In this document: one piece after another, positions 34,051 to 43,179 of the stretch
Layout of the letters: each line of letters begins with the position of its first letter
Numbering within the stretch: the first letter of the stretch is position 1
Source of the DNA: Thermatribacter sp048814795
GTDB lineage: Bacteria > Atribacterota > Atribacteria > Atribacterales > Thermatribacteraceae
NCBI GenBank assembly: GCA_048814795.1
Contig: CP184673.1
Location: 310,001-374,000 of the forward strand
DNA: 64,000 nucleotides
Direction: 5' to 3'
Program-made: the position numbers and the translations under genes
Notes under the pieces: generated by a model
Database searches by the model: none
What the model was told of the DNA's origin: nothing
The model's input: the letters and a program-made list of their open reading frames with translations, nothing else

Positions 34051-34791
34051 TCATCCCAAAAGGCAAGCCCCAAGAGCAGCTGTTATTTGAGGTTGAGGAG
34101 GCACCATCACAGGAACACCCAGTCTTTTTTCCAGAGCTTTCAACACACCCCGGTTTTCGGCTACTCCCCCGGTAAAAACAAAGGGAGGTTGACCCCCTAC
34201 ACGTTCTATCAGTGAAACTGTACGTTCCGCTACCGAAAAACACACTGCTCGACTTAAACTTTCACGCTCCTTACCACAGGCCATCAGGCTGATTAACTCC
34301 GACTCGGCAAAAACTGCACAGGTGGAAGAAAGTTTAACCTCCTCGGTAGCAAGGTCAAAAAGTAAACCATAGTCCTCAAGCTTTATCTCCAGAACCCCGG
34401 CCATCATCTCCAGGAACCTACCTGTTCCTGCTGCACATTTATCGTTCATAATAAAATCAAGTACCTTGCCCTCTGGGCCAAGGAGAATAACCTTACTATC
34501 CTGACCCCCTATGTCAATAACTGTTTTTGCCCTGGGAAATAAAAAATGAATGGCTCTTGCCTGACAGGAAATCTCGCTTATCCTTTTTGAAGCCTCAACT
34601 TGTTGCCTGCCATATCCAGTAGCCACCACCTTGCCCACCTTACCACAGCCCTTCAAAACCTCTTTTATCATTTGAGAGGCTTTTTCTTTCATGTTAACCC
34701 CAGTGGATTCCACACGGAAAGCAAGAATTTCATGACCATTCCAAAGCACTGCTTTGGTGGTCCTTGAACCAACATCAATTCCCAAAATCAT
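34051..34791 (-). CDS. BadF/BadG/HgdC-family activator ATPase
   Basis: 246 aa of the ASKHA fold. It shows GIDVGSRTTKAVL (ATP phosphate loop, residues 4-16), VIDIGGQDSKVI (about 93) and the bridging 4Fe-4S cysteines in NDKCAAGTGRFLEMM (about 116) and SSTCAVFAESE (about 155). These enzymes hydrolyse ATP to inject a low-potential electron into a 2-hydroxyacyl-CoA dehydratase, benzoyl-CoA reductase or double-cubane protein. Six nt upstream are the dehydratase-like genes it should serve. Confidence 0.92.
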   Translation of the reverse strand: MILGIDVGSRTTKAVLWNGHEILAFRVESTGVNMKEKASQMIKEVLKGCGKVGKVVATGYGRQQVEASKRISEISCQARAIHFLFPRAKTVIDIGGQDSKVILLGPEGKVLDFIMNDKCAAGTGRFLEMMAGVLEIKLEDYGLLFDLATEEVKLSSTCAVFAESELISLMACGKERESLSRAVCFSVAERTVSLIERVGGQPPFVFTGGVAENRGVLKALEKRLGVPVMVPPQPQITAALGACLLG

Positions 34792-34797
34792 TCTTCA

Positions 34798-36051
34798 TCA
34801 CCTCAACATCTCCCGAAAGGCCTGTAGGCGAGTTCTCAGTTGCTCCAGGGAGAAGTGATTCTGGTCCAGATGATCCCCGTCCAGAAAAAGTACTGGATAG
34901 CCAGCAGCACTTAAGGACTTACGCAAAAGAAACTCTATACCCTGGCTCTGTCGACAACCCCACTGATTAAAATGAATAACACCCTGACCTCCATAGTCTT
35001 TCAACCAACCCAGAGTACGTTTTACTCTAAAATCAGCACGCATAAAATGTAAGCTGTGCAAAACTTTTCTGGCTAACGTTTCAAAAGGCTGTCTTACACA
35101 ATAGTGCCCCTTATAAACATCGGCAAATTCCTCAAATAAAACTTCGAAACCAAGTTCCTCAAGAAGAGCATCGAGCTGCTGATTGGCAAAATAAGGCTTG
35201 AGATGCAACCAGACAACCCCGGCTTTGCGATCGTCAGGAGATTCAACACCTTTCTTGTTCTCCCTAAGGAGGTTTTCAAAGAAAGAAAGCGATTCCTCAC
35301 TGCCCATAAACTGGTAATAGTAAGGAAGATATTCCAGGTTTTTAGTTGGTGGAGAAAAAGAAATTTCTCTCTTTTTCCTCTTTGCCTCCAGCTTTTTAAT
35401 CAGTTCCACGGTTTCCTGGGAAAAGGAAAAAACCTCATCCCAGGCAAAGGTAAAATCCAAACTTCTGGAAAGGGACAAAGCTATCTCTTTCAGCTGTCTT
35501 GCAACGTAATTCACTGATTCTTCATTTTCTTGCAGGGGAACATCGACCAAATAACAGGGTACCTTCCAGATAATAGAAAGCCATCTAAAGAAGCTCGCTG
35601 TTCCCTGACAAATGCTTGTTGTGGCAAGCAGGGCAGCTGGCCTGGGGAAAAACCTCAAAAAGCTCATTCCCAGCGCCAGACGGTGATAGCTACATAAATC
35701 TCGAGAAAACCAGTTTTTATCAACCTCCTGAAAAGGATAAGAAGAAAGTCCTAAAGCAGCAATAAGACCCCCTGCAATTTCAGGGTAAAAAGCTTTACAG
35801 GAAGCAGCATGGATAAATTCGCTGGGAAAGAAAAAACTGGCCCATATTACAGGTTTTTCTTGACCATAAAGTTCTCGTATCTCCTTTATAGCAGTTAAAT
35901 ATGAAAATTGAGCAAGATTGGGAGAAGACCACTTTCTGGTCAGAAACCTTTCATAAATCTTTAACAGACGAAATGGGTACTTACACTGTAAAAGATGGCC
36001 AACGGCCTTAAGAAGCAGGTCTTTTTTGAACATGGTCGCAAAGAGATTCAT
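34798..36051 (-). CDS. 2-hydroxyacyl-CoA dehydratase-family subunit, larger
   Basis: 417 aa, HgdA/HgdB/BcrC-like. Three Cys in the expected cluster-ligand settings are present: AASCKAFYPEIAGG (about residue 83), TTSICQGTA (about 144) and FNQWGCRQSQG (about 369). The family holds a 4Fe-4S or double-cubane cluster and is reduced by the HgdC-type ATPase encoded just downstream. It overlaps the smaller homologue by 44 nt. The substrate is not evident: dehydration of a hydroxyacyl-CoA, aryl-CoA reduction or a small-molecule reduction are all possible. Confidence 0.85.
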   Translation of the reverse strand: MNLFATMFKKDLLLKAVGHLLQCKYPFRLLKIYERFLTRKWSSPNLAQFSYLTAIKEIRELYGQEKPVIWASFFFPSEFIHAASCKAFYPEIAGGLIAALGLSSYPFQEVDKNWFSRDLCSYHRLALGMSFLRFFPRPAALLATTSICQGTASFFRWLSIIWKVPCYLVDVPLQENEESVNYVARQLKEIALSLSRSLDFTFAWDEVFSFSQETVELIKKLEAKRKKREISFSPPTKNLEYLPYYYQFMGSEESLSFFENLLRENKKGVESPDDRKAGVVWLHLKPYFANQQLDALLEELGFEVLFEEFADVYKGHYCVRQPFETLARKVLHSLHFMRADFRVKRTLGWLKDYGGQGVIHFNQWGCRQSQGIEFLLRKSLSAAGYPVLFLDGDHLDQNHFSLEQLRTRLQAFREMLR

Positions 36052-37018
36052 GAAAAGCTTCGATCCTTACTCTCCAGCGAGAAATTTCTTCTTGTGAAGT
36101 ATCGCAATCAATCGCAAGTAAAGGTAGGGAAAGCTCTCTCTTAAGAAGGGGTAATTCATAAAGCGAAAAATCGCAAAACTTGGAATAAAAATATACAACC
36201 CCCAAGACGCCCAGGGAACTCACAACCTTTTTCAGCATACTTATTCTTTGCAAGTCATTCATTCGAGGACAAGGAAGCAAGGACTGTAAATATAGCCTGG
36301 AAAGAGCTAAAAAGGGGTCCTCCTCAGCCACTGCTTCCAGCCCATCGAATCCCTCACCCAAAACCCTGCGCATTGCATAAGGTGAATCCTCAAGAACCCT
36401 AAAACCCGCTTCTTCAAGCAAAAGGGTTATCTCCTGCATAAAAATATGGCCACCAGAAAGCAGAACGGGGATTAACGCGCTCTTGCTCGATGATTTATTA
36501 GCAGGAGGCATTTCCAGAAAATCCGCCTTTCTCAAAACATCTCCCCAGATAAAGCCCTCAAAAAACAAATCACCCCATTTGCGACGCCATTCGAGAGAAG
36601 AAAAAATTAAGCCCAGTAACTGTTTCTCCAAAAGGGGTAGCGAAACTCCTGACAACTTCCCCAAATTCAAAGCCAGAGAACGCAGGTTATATGCAAAGTG
36701 GGCAATAGTCATTTCGTTCAGGTGATGAGGAACTTCCAGCAAAAAAAGAGGTAGGCTATCGGCGAAAAGATGCTGAGCCACCTCGTACAATCTGCGAGCA
36801 GCATCACAGCTTCCCGAAAAAACCAGGACATCTACCTTTTCAAGGCCACCTCTGTTCATCCAGTCGATAAAAAACTTGGCCGTAGCGCAAAAAGGCACCG
36901 GAAAATAGGCTGAATTTCCTCCCAAAGAACGCCCTTCCAGCCTGACCTGAAAGGGTTCGCTGCCGCAAGCCAGAATTAATTCAAAAGGGACATAACGGCA
37001 GAAAAAGCCTACTCGCAC
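36008..37018 (-). CDS. 2-hydroxyacyl-CoA dehydratase-family subunit, smaller
   Basis: 336 aa, GTG start after AAGGTGAT. It is a second, diverged HgdB-like subunit. Possible cluster cysteines are in LILACGSEPF (about 18), FSGSCDAARR (about 71) and SKFCDFSLYELP (about 281). It starts MRVGFFCRYVPFELILACG, the usual beginning of HgdB proteins. The two subunits, the ATPase downstream and an acyl-CoA ligase upstream read in one direction as a probable pathway operon. Confidence 0.83.
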   Translation of the reverse strand: MRVGFFCRYVPFELILACGSEPFQVRLEGRSLGGNSAYFPVPFCATAKFFIDWMNRGGLEKVDVLVFSGSCDAARRLYEVAQHLFADSLPLFLLEVPHHLNEMTIAHFAYNLRSLALNLGKLSGVSLPLLEKQLLGLIFSSLEWRRKWGDLFFEGFIWGDVLRKADFLEMPPANKSSSKSALIPVLLSGGHIFMQEITLLLEEAGFRVLEDSPYAMRRVLGEGFDGLEAVAEEDPFLALSRLYLQSLLPCPRMNDLQRISMLKKVVSSLGVLGVVYFYSKFCDFSLYELPLLKRELSLPLLAIDCDTSQEEISRWRVRIEAFHESLCDHVQKRPAS

Positions 37019-37029
37019 CGGCTATCACC

Positions 37030-37230
37030 TTACAGAAAGATAAAAACCCACCAGAGAACGACACTCAGGCAACCCAGTATGGCCAAAACGACCAAAAATA
37101 ATCCTCCCAATAAAGCACCCACCACAAAAAGAGCCAGGGCCACCAGGAAACCCAGAGCCAGAGGGAAGAGGAAAAAAGACAGTAAAACCAACACCACAAA
37201 AACCAGTACTGTATAAATAAGGCGTATCAA
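37030..37230 (-). CDS. Small hydrophobic membrane protein
   Basis: About 66 aa, two membrane segments with a short turn (IYTVLVFVVLVLLSFFLFPL and a Leu/Val/Gly-rich second half). TTG 37230 is chosen since GGGGTG is about 7 nt upstream; TTG 37245 is possible. It lies 11 nt from the smaller dehydratase-like gene and 41 nt from the acyl-CoA ligase, on the same strand. No family is recognised, and coding status rests on position and hydrophobic pattern. Confidence 0.55.
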   Translation of the reverse strand: MIRLIYTVLVFVVLVLLSFFLFPLALGFLVALALFVVGALLGGLFLVVLAILGCLSVVLWWVFIFL

Positions 37231-37271
37231 TTCACCGCACCCCAAAAAATTTGGTAACTCCTTATAAAGAC

Positions 37272-38765
37272 TTATTCTTCAATTTCAACCTCAGCTCCCG
37301 AAGACTTAATAGCATACTTCATAACCTTGCCAGTAACCGTCTGGGGAAGCTCTTTAACGACCTCCACAAGGCGTGGCACTTTATAATGAGGTAGTCTTTC
37401 TTTGCAAAAGCGAACAATCTGTAGAGGTTCCAGAGTAACGCCTTCGACAGGCACCACATAGGCCTTGATTAATTCACCTCGTACATCCCTTTTTACGCCT
37501 ACCACCGCCGACTGCGCAACACCCGGAATTTCCATTATGGCTTCTTCGACTTCTCGAGGATATACGTTGAAACCGGAAACGATTATCAGTTCCTTCTTTC
37601 TACCTTCAATATATAGAATGCCCCTTTCGTCCCTTCTACCCAAATCACCAGTGTAGAACCAGCCTTCCCGGAAGGAACGAGCATTTTCCTCCGGATTACG
37701 AAAATAACCAGGAGAAATAGGATCTCCAGAAAGGACAATTTCACCTACCTCACCAGGAGCAACTTCGTTCCCCTCCTCATCAATTATGCGTAAACGAATT
37801 GCGTCAATAACCGAACCTGCAGAACCAGCAACCCGCACCTCAGGAGAAGGGTTAACGGAAACCACCGGAGAAGCTTCAGTAATTCCATAACCCTCTATGA
37901 TTTTTAAACCAAAAGCGCTCTCAAAGGCTTCCCGAACCCTCGAGGGCAAAGCATCTCCACCACATATCAAAAGACGCAGGGGGTGAAGATGGAACTCCTG
38001 ACGAGCTCGTGCCCCAGCAAGTATGGAAAAAAGAGCAGGAACCCCCAGAAAAACTGTGGACCGATAGCGCTTGAGTGACTCGAGCAAACCATCCAGAGGG
38101 TAAAGCGAAGGCACGATAGTCAGGGTCATGCCCTTCGCCAGAGGCAAAAGATAGGCGATTGAGAAGCCAAAAACGTGGAACATGGGAAGAACGCCCAGCA
38201 TTCTGTCATCGGGGGATATGTCAACAAGGTCAAAACAACTATCTATATCTGAGAGGATATTGTGGTGGGTTAGCATGACCAGTTTGGGAAGCCCCGAAGT
38301 GCCCGAGGTCGCAAAAAGGGCAGCTACCGGGCTTTCCAGGGCAGGAAAAGATTCCCTGGGAGGAACTGGTTTACCCAAAAGGCTGAGTTCGCCATTCTCA
38401 TCGAGCAGTGCCTGGGGTGTATTTTCAGAGAGCTTCTTGTCTTCCCGGGTAACAACCAGGCTGGCATCGGCAAGACCAAAAACCCTTTCTATAAAGTGCA
38501 CCGGGTAACGAAGAGAAAGCGGAAGAGGCACAATTCCTAACTCAAAACAGGCCAGAATAAGCCGCAATGCAAACCAGCTGTTTGGCAAAACCAGCAATAC
38601 CCTCGAACCACTCTTAAGACCTATTTTTTCAAGCTTCAGGACCACCTGTTCAATTTCTCCAACCAGCTCAGAATATTTCAGGCTAAAATCTCCTTGAGAA
38701 ACCGCTACTTTGCCTCTATAATCCCTGGCAATTTCTCTAATGCGCTGTGGTATAGTTTCCTTCAA
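37272..38765 (-). CDS. AMP-forming acyl-CoA ligase
   Basis: About 497 aa of the ANL superfamily. It activates a carboxylic acid with ATP and loads it on CoA. Motifs are ALFATSGTSGLPKLVMLTH (P-loop, near residue 160), EGYGITEASPVV (about 293), WFYTGDLGRRDERG (about 376), KELIIVSGFNVYPREVE (about 396) and the catalytic Lys in TVTGKVMKY. TTG 38765 is preferred because GGAGAAGGTGGGG precedes it; TTG 38783 lacks a ribosome site. The chain length of its substrate is not clear. It leads the dehydratase-like cluster. Confidence 0.9.
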   Translation of the reverse strand: MKETIPQRIREIARDYRGKVAVSQGDFSLKYSELVGEIEQVVLKLEKIGLKSGSRVLLVLPNSWFALRLILACFELGIVPLPLSLRYPVHFIERVFGLADASLVVTREDKKLSENTPQALLDENGELSLLGKPVPPRESFPALESPVAALFATSGTSGLPKLVMLTHHNILSDIDSCFDLVDISPDDRMLGVLPMFHVFGFSIAYLLPLAKGMTLTIVPSLYPLDGLLESLKRYRSTVFLGVPALFSILAGARARQEFHLHPLRLLICGGDALPSRVREAFESAFGLKIIEGYGITEASPVVSVNPSPEVRVAGSAGSVIDAIRLRIIDEEGNEVAPGEVGEIVLSGDPISPGYFRNPEENARSFREGWFYTGDLGRRDERGILYIEGRKKELIIVSGFNVYPREVEEAIMEIPGVAQSAVVGVKRDVRGELIKAYVVPVEGVTLEPLQIVRFCKERLPHYKVPRLVEVVKELPQTVTGKVMKYAIKSSGAEVEIEE

Positions 38766-38938
38766 GAGCCCCACCTTCTCCAAAAATTTTTTGTATCTAT
38801 TCTATCACATAAGGAGCAAAGCCTAAGAAGCTTCCCAGCACAAGAAATGGCAAGCCTCTTGATAAAAGAACGTCAAAAGCCTAAAATGAGAAGTGAGTTC
38901 GAAATTTGTACTTTTCTCTTCCTGAGGAGGGATGCGCC

Positions 38939-39505
38939 TTGGAAGTTGCAGTCAACCAGAAAAAGCTTGTTATGATCCAGGGAGATATAACCAAACAGGA
39001 AACAGATGCTATTGTGAATGCTGCTAACTCTCGTCTTGCGGGAGGAGGAGGCGTGGACGGGGCCATCCACCGTGCTGGGGGTCCAAAAATCGCTGAGGAA
39101 TGCCGCAAGATAGGAGGATGTCCTACTGGAAAAGCGGTAATAACTTCGGGAGGCAATCTTAAAGCGAAATATGTCATTCATGCGGTAGGCCCTGTGTACA
39201 GAGGAGGAATTCACGGTGAACCAGAACTTCTTAAAAGTGCCTACCTTTCAAGCCTGGAGATAGCCGAGCAAAAAGGCCTTCGTTCCATCTCTTTCCCCTC
39301 AATCAGCACTGGAGCTTACGGTTACCCAATAGAAGAGGCCTCTCAAATTGCCTTGGAAACAGTCCTCAACCATCTCCTGGAAAAAGAGAATTCTTCGCTT
39401 CAAGAAGTATACTTTGTGCTGTACACTCCCCGGGACTACAAAGTGTATGCAGAAACCTTACGTCGATTAGCAGAAAAGAAAGGATTAAAGGTCTCCGGAG
39501 ACTAA
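38939..39505 (+). CDS. Macrodomain protein (MacroD-type ADP-ribose hydrolase)
   Basis: 188 aa. It binds ADP-ribose and probably removes it from proteins or splits O-acetyl-ADP-ribose. IQGDITKQETDAIVNAANSRLAGGGGVDGAIHRAGG begins near residue 12; its NAANSRLxGGGGVDGAI core is the MacroD catalytic loop. SFPSISTGAYGYP (about 124) is the phosphate loop. TTG 38939 is used because GAGGAGG is 8 nt upstream. It stands alone on plus between two minus-strand operons. Confidence 0.93.
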   Translation: MEVAVNQKKLVMIQGDITKQETDAIVNAANSRLAGGGGVDGAIHRAGGPKIAEECRKIGGCPTGKAVITSGGNLKAKYVIHAVGPVYRGGIHGEPELLKSAYLSSLEIAEQKGLRSISFPSISTGAYGYPIEEASQIALETVLNHLLEKENSSLQEVYFVLYTPRDYKVYAETLRRLAEKKGLKVSGD

Positions 39506-39511
39506 TAGCGC

Positions 39512-40117
39512 TCAGTCTTCAAAGACATTTTGCAGTAAAAATTCGGCGCACTTTCTAAAAGCCAGGGCGCGATGGCTAAAACGGTTTTTAAAGCTTTCAC
39601 CCAGCTCAGCAAAAGTTTTCTGATAAGGAGGAAACACAAATATGGGATCGTAACCAAAACCACTATTGCCAGAAGGCTTATCGGTAATAAACCCTTCACA
39701 AACGCCCTCGAAAAGCCTTTCTCCTCCTCTCCACACCAGAGCCACTACGCAAACAAAGCGGGCCTTACGATCCTCAAGGGGCACTTCCCTTAAAAGCTCG
39801 AGGATCTTTGCATTCCTCGCCTCCGCATTATCAAGACCATAAAACCTTGCTGAATATATGCCTGGAGCTCCTTTTAAATAATCAACTTCCAGACCCGAAT
39901 CCTCGGCCAGAACAATCTCCTTAGATACCTCAAAACCCCGACGGGCCTTCAGAAGGGCATTCTCGGCATAGCTTTTTCCTGTTTCTTCAATCTCACCTAT
40001 CTGCGCAATTTCGTTTATGCTGCGCACCCTTATGCCGAAAGGACTCAAGATGGACCTTACTTCCCGGAGCTTACCCTGGTTACCAGTAACCAGGAAGACC
40101 TCACGAACCCCATTCAT
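39512..40117 (-). CDS. rdgB: XTP/dITP pyrophosphatase (HAM1 family)
   Basis: 201 aa. It hydrolyses non-canonical purine triphosphates, cleaning the nucleotide pool. LVTGNQGKLREVRSIL (about 9-24), EETGKSYAENALLKA, LAEDSGLEVDYLKGAPGIYSAR (about 70; catalytic Asp) and SGNSGFGYDPIF (about 147) are diagnostic. It overlaps rph by 4 nt. The order gerM-rph-rdgB resembles that of Bacillus and relatives. Confidence 0.96.
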   Translation of the reverse strand: MNGVREVFLVTGNQGKLREVRSILSPFGIRVRSINEIAQIGEIEETGKSYAENALLKARRGFEVSKEIVLAEDSGLEVDYLKGAPGIYSARFYGLDNAEARNAKILELLREVPLEDRKARFVCVVALVWRGGERLFEGVCEGFITDKPSGNSGFGYDPIFVFPPYQKTFAELGESFKNRFSHRALAFRKCAEFLLQNVFED

Positions 40118-40839
40118 GGTAACCCTCGTTCAAAGAGGCGTTTCTCAAGGTGAATAATTTCGCTAATGCCTTGCTCGGCAAGATCCAGTAAGCGGTTCAG
40201 GGTTTCTCGGTCAAAAGGACTGCGTTCCGCGGTGCCCTGAATTTCTACCAGTTCACCACTTCCTGTCATTACCACGTTCATATCTACCTCAGCTCTGGAA
40301 TCTTCTTCAAAGTCGAGATCCAGAAACTCTTTTCCTTCAACCACCCCCACACTTATGGCTCCCAGATAATCTCTAACAATGCCCCGAGACAAAATGCCCC
40401 GATCAACACATCCCCAGAGGGCTTCAACCAGGGCTATAAAGGAACCAGTAATGGCCAGCGTTCTGGTGCCGCCATCCGCCTGAATAACGTCGCAGTCCAC
40501 CATAAAAGTCCTCTCGCCAAGACTGCTTAGATCGACCACCGCTCGCAGAGCCCTGCCAATAAGACGCTGGATTTCGTGTGCCCTACCTCCAATCCTTCCC
40601 TTAACCGAGTCCCTGATGTTGCGCGTAGTGGTGGCCCGAGGTATCATGGCATATTCAGCCGTTATCCAGCCCTGACCACTACCTTTTAAAAAAGGGGGCA
40701 CCCGATCCTCGATAGAAACCGAACATACAATGCGATTATTGCCTGCTTCTATAAGCACCGAACCTTCCGCATATTTAAGGTAACCTTTATGAACCACAAT
40801 CGGTCTGATTTCGTCTGCTTTTCTCCCGTTTTTCCTCAT
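40114..40839 (-). CDS. rph: Ribonuclease PH
   Basis: 241 aa. A phosphorolytic 3'-to-5' exoribonuclease that trims tRNA ends. It begins MRKNGRKADEIRPI and shows YAMIPRATTTRNIRD (about 70), GRIGGRAHEIQRLIGRALRAV (start only, about 87; phosphate-binding Arg) and VDCDVIQADGGTRTLAITG (about 114). ATG 40839 is chosen since AAGGAAG lies 8 nt upstream and the family motif starts there. It overlaps rdgB by 4 nt. Confidence 0.96.
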   Translation of the reverse strand: MRKNGRKADEIRPIVVHKGYLKYAEGSVLIEAGNNRIVCSVSIEDRVPPFLKGSGQGWITAEYAMIPRATTTRNIRDSVKGRIGGRAHEIQRLIGRALRAVVDLSSLGERTFMVDCDVIQADGGTRTLAITGSFIALVEALWGCVDRGILSRGIVRDYLGAISVGVVEGKEFLDLDFEEDSRAEVDMNVVMTGSGELVEIQGTAERSPFDRETLNRLLDLAEQGISEIIHLEKRLFERGLP

Positions 40840-40888
40840 TGCTCGTTCTTCCTTTCTTCTACCCAAATAAGCTCCCAACTCTTGAAAA

Positions 40889-41545
40889 CTATTGAATTTT
40901 TGCAATGGCTCTTTCATCCCTTCCCAAGGGTTTAGAAATATCAATATGACCACACAATGTATCTTTGTCCTCTCCATCAACCAGAATTTTAACCCTCTCT
41001 ATTCCGGCCCCCAGCCCGGTCAAAGTATTTACCAGAGAAAAAACACTCAAAAACTCTTGACTTGTACCACCAGATTGTCCAGAAATCATTTCTGCGCTGA
41101 GATCAACATAGGCAATACCGCCTTCAACAAAGATTGCATTAAGTCTGGTATTTTTGGGGATAGGGCTGTACAGCCCTTCTGTTTTTGGCCCTTCCAGCAA
41201 AGCTCTTACCACATTTTCTAAAAATTGGGAGTCGTCCTTAACAGCTCTTTTCTCTCCAAAAAGATAGATAAAGTTTTCATCGGTAAAATACAGAACCACC
41301 TCTTTCTTTTCCCCAGACAGCGTCTCTTCCCGAGAAAGAGGGGATTCCTGAAACTCTTCAAGAGGCACTACCACCCGCGGAGGAGGAGTTTCTTCCTTGC
41401 CCTTTTCCGTGTCCTTTCTATCCCTAAAAAGCAGTTCCCCTCCGTAAACTACAGCGAAAAACAGGCCCACTCCTATAAGGAGGTAAAGAAGCGCCTGTAA
41501 AATAAAACCCCAATTTTTTTTAGAATGCTTTCTAACTTTTCTCAT
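40889..41545 (-). CDS. Membrane-anchored GerMN-domain protein
   Basis: 218 aa. One N-terminal membrane segment (about 12-35) is followed by a charged, Pro-rich linker (about 42-78) and a GerMN domain (about 83-200: VVLYFTDENFIYLFGEKR, LLEGPKTEGLYSPIPKNT, AYVDLSAEMI). The domain is found in spore germination GerM but also in non-sporulating envelope proteins. It overlaps the amidase gene by 4 nt, which suggests a cell-wall role. Confidence 0.88.
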   Translation of the reverse strand: MRKVRKHSKKNWGFILQALLYLLIGVGLFFAVVYGGELLFRDRKDTEKGKEETPPPRVVVPLEEFQESPLSREETLSGEKKEVVLYFTDENFIYLFGEKRAVKDDSQFLENVVRALLEGPKTEGLYSPIPKNTRLNAIFVEGGIAYVDLSAEMISGQSGGTSQEFLSVFSLVNTLTGLGAGIERVKILVDGEDKDTLCGHIDISKPLGRDERAIAKIQ

Positions 41546-43179
41546 TGCTCATTTCCAGAAGCGTACTTTTGCAAATTTGGAGAATTGCGAAAAGCCACAA
41601 TTCCCTCAGCAATGCCCTGTGCAAGTTGCTCCTGGAAAGCTGGAGAAGCCAGCTTTTTAGCCTCGGCAGGATTGCTCAAAAAACCTACTTCCACAAGGCA
41701 GGAAGGAAACAACACGTCACTCAACACGATAAGAGGAGCCGTCTTGACGCCCCGCTTAATCTGACCTGTTCTAACGGTTATTCCATCAAGCAGATAATTG
41801 GCAAGCCCTAAAACAAGCTCTCTGCTTTTCAGATAAAAACCATCGCCGAGGATTTTGCTCACTCTGCTTTCTGAACTCAGAGCAATTTCCGACTGGAACA
41901 GCTGGTTCTCACGAGCAGCAACGTCTCGAGCTCCCTCTCCCTGATAATGAGCATCACCCACAAAAATCTCCACCCCTTGCGCCGCAGGCGAAGGAGCAGA
42001 ATTACAATGAATGCTCAAAAAAGCAAAAGGCTGCCTGGTGTTGGCCACTTGCATGCGTTCCGAAAGGGAAGGGTATACATCCCTGTCACGAGTCAGGTAT
42101 ACCTGAAATCCTTTTGCTTCCAGGGCTTCCTTGAGTTTCAGAGAAATGGCAAGTACAATATCTTTCTCTCGATAGCCGTTTTGCACACAGCCCGGGTCTT
42201 TGCCGCCATGACCTGGGTCGATAACCACCACGTTAAAGTTAATCTGATTCTCAGGAGGAACAGTTTCTGCTACGGGTGCTTGCTCCTCAACTTTCGGCTC
42301 TATCTCGGGTTCCGTTGCCGGGGAAACAGGCGATTTTGCTTCTGCTACATCCATAATGTCGAGAAAAATGCGGGGATTGTTTCCGCCAAGAATACCCTTC
42401 ACAGTTTTAGCAGGTTTTTCCAAAGAAATATTAATCACCGTTTTTCCTTTTTCTTCATAAACCCGAATATCACCAACCCGACCATCTCTTACTTTGACCA
42501 GTTCACCCAAACCCGGATCGGGAACACAATCCTTGAGATAAAGATAAATTTGGGACTCGGTTTCTCGCATTTCGTGCAAGGGGGGTGTCTTTGAAAAATC
42601 AAGAGTAACCCTGGTTTTCCCCTGGTCCCGATGAGTGTAAAAACGCACCCTCACCAATAAGTTTTTGGATGAAGCCGTTTGCGCAACAGAGACAGTTTCC
42701 GATGCTTTCGGGGTGGATGGCGCCGAAGAAGAAGAGGTCTCAGACTGAGTCCTTAAGGTAATTTGCCAGCCAAAAAAGCGCTCAAGAAGAGAGATGGCCA
42801 CGTAAGCGGCGTGATCTTCGATTACAACCTGGTCGGCACCCAAACTCAAAACCTCGCCACTTTCTGACACTGCTTCGCCCTTGTCAAGGGCGATGGTCCA
42901 TTTGGTATTTCCGTAAGCCAGATGTATTTTCTTCATAATAGGAGAATAGTAAACAATTCCCTTTATTTGAGGAAACAGCTCCTCCACCGCAACCAGGTTT
43001 TGCGCCCCCCTGGTAAGCAGAGAAACCTCCTGAAGCAAAGTTCTGCTACCAATTTTTACCTCAAGCTGAGCTTTTGCTCCCCAGGCCCAAGGACTTAAGA
43101 ACAGAAAAAACGAGAGCAGCCAGAACACTACCCAAAAAGGCCACTTTTTAAAAGGGTGCCATACCTTCTTCCTGATCAT
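41542..43179 (-). CDS. N-acetylmuramoyl-L-alanine amidase (AMIN + Amidase_3)
   Basis: 545 aa. It has a signal sequence (about 12-33, ending in AWG-AKA), a copper-amine-oxidase-like N-terminal region (about 37-125), an AMIN domain (about 172-285) and a linker rich in Glu/Pro. The Amidase_3 catalytic domain starts at VVVIDPGHGGKDPG (about 326), with IHCNSAPS (about 400) and LVEVGFLSNP (about 500) as zinc and catalytic motifs. It cleaves peptide from glycan in peptidoglycan, in the periplasm. It overlaps ssb by 32 nt. Confidence 0.93.
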   Translation of the reverse strand: MIRKKVWHPFKKWPFWVVFWLLSFFLFLSPWAWGAKAQLEVKIGSRTLLQEVSLLTRGAQNLVAVEELFPQIKGIVYYSPIMKKIHLAYGNTKWTIALDKGEAVSESGEVLSLGADQVVIEDHAAYVAISLLERFFGWQITLRTQSETSSSSAPSTPKASETVSVAQTASSKNLLVRVRFYTHRDQGKTRVTLDFSKTPPLHEMRETESQIYLYLKDCVPDPGLGELVKVRDGRVGDIRVYEEKGKTVINISLEKPAKTVKGILGGNNPRIFLDIMDVAEAKSPVSPATEPEIEPKVEEQAPVAETVPPENQINFNVVVIDPGHGGKDPGCVQNGYREKDIVLAISLKLKEALEAKGFQVYLTRDRDVYPSLSERMQVANTRQPFAFLSIHCNSAPSPAAQGVEIFVGDAHYQGEGARDVAARENQLFQSEIALSSESRVSKILGDGFYLKSRELVLGLANYLLDGITVRTGQIKRGVKTAPLIVLSDVLFPSCLVEVGFLSNPAEAKKLASPAFQEQLAQGIAEGIVAFRNSPNLQKYASGNEQ

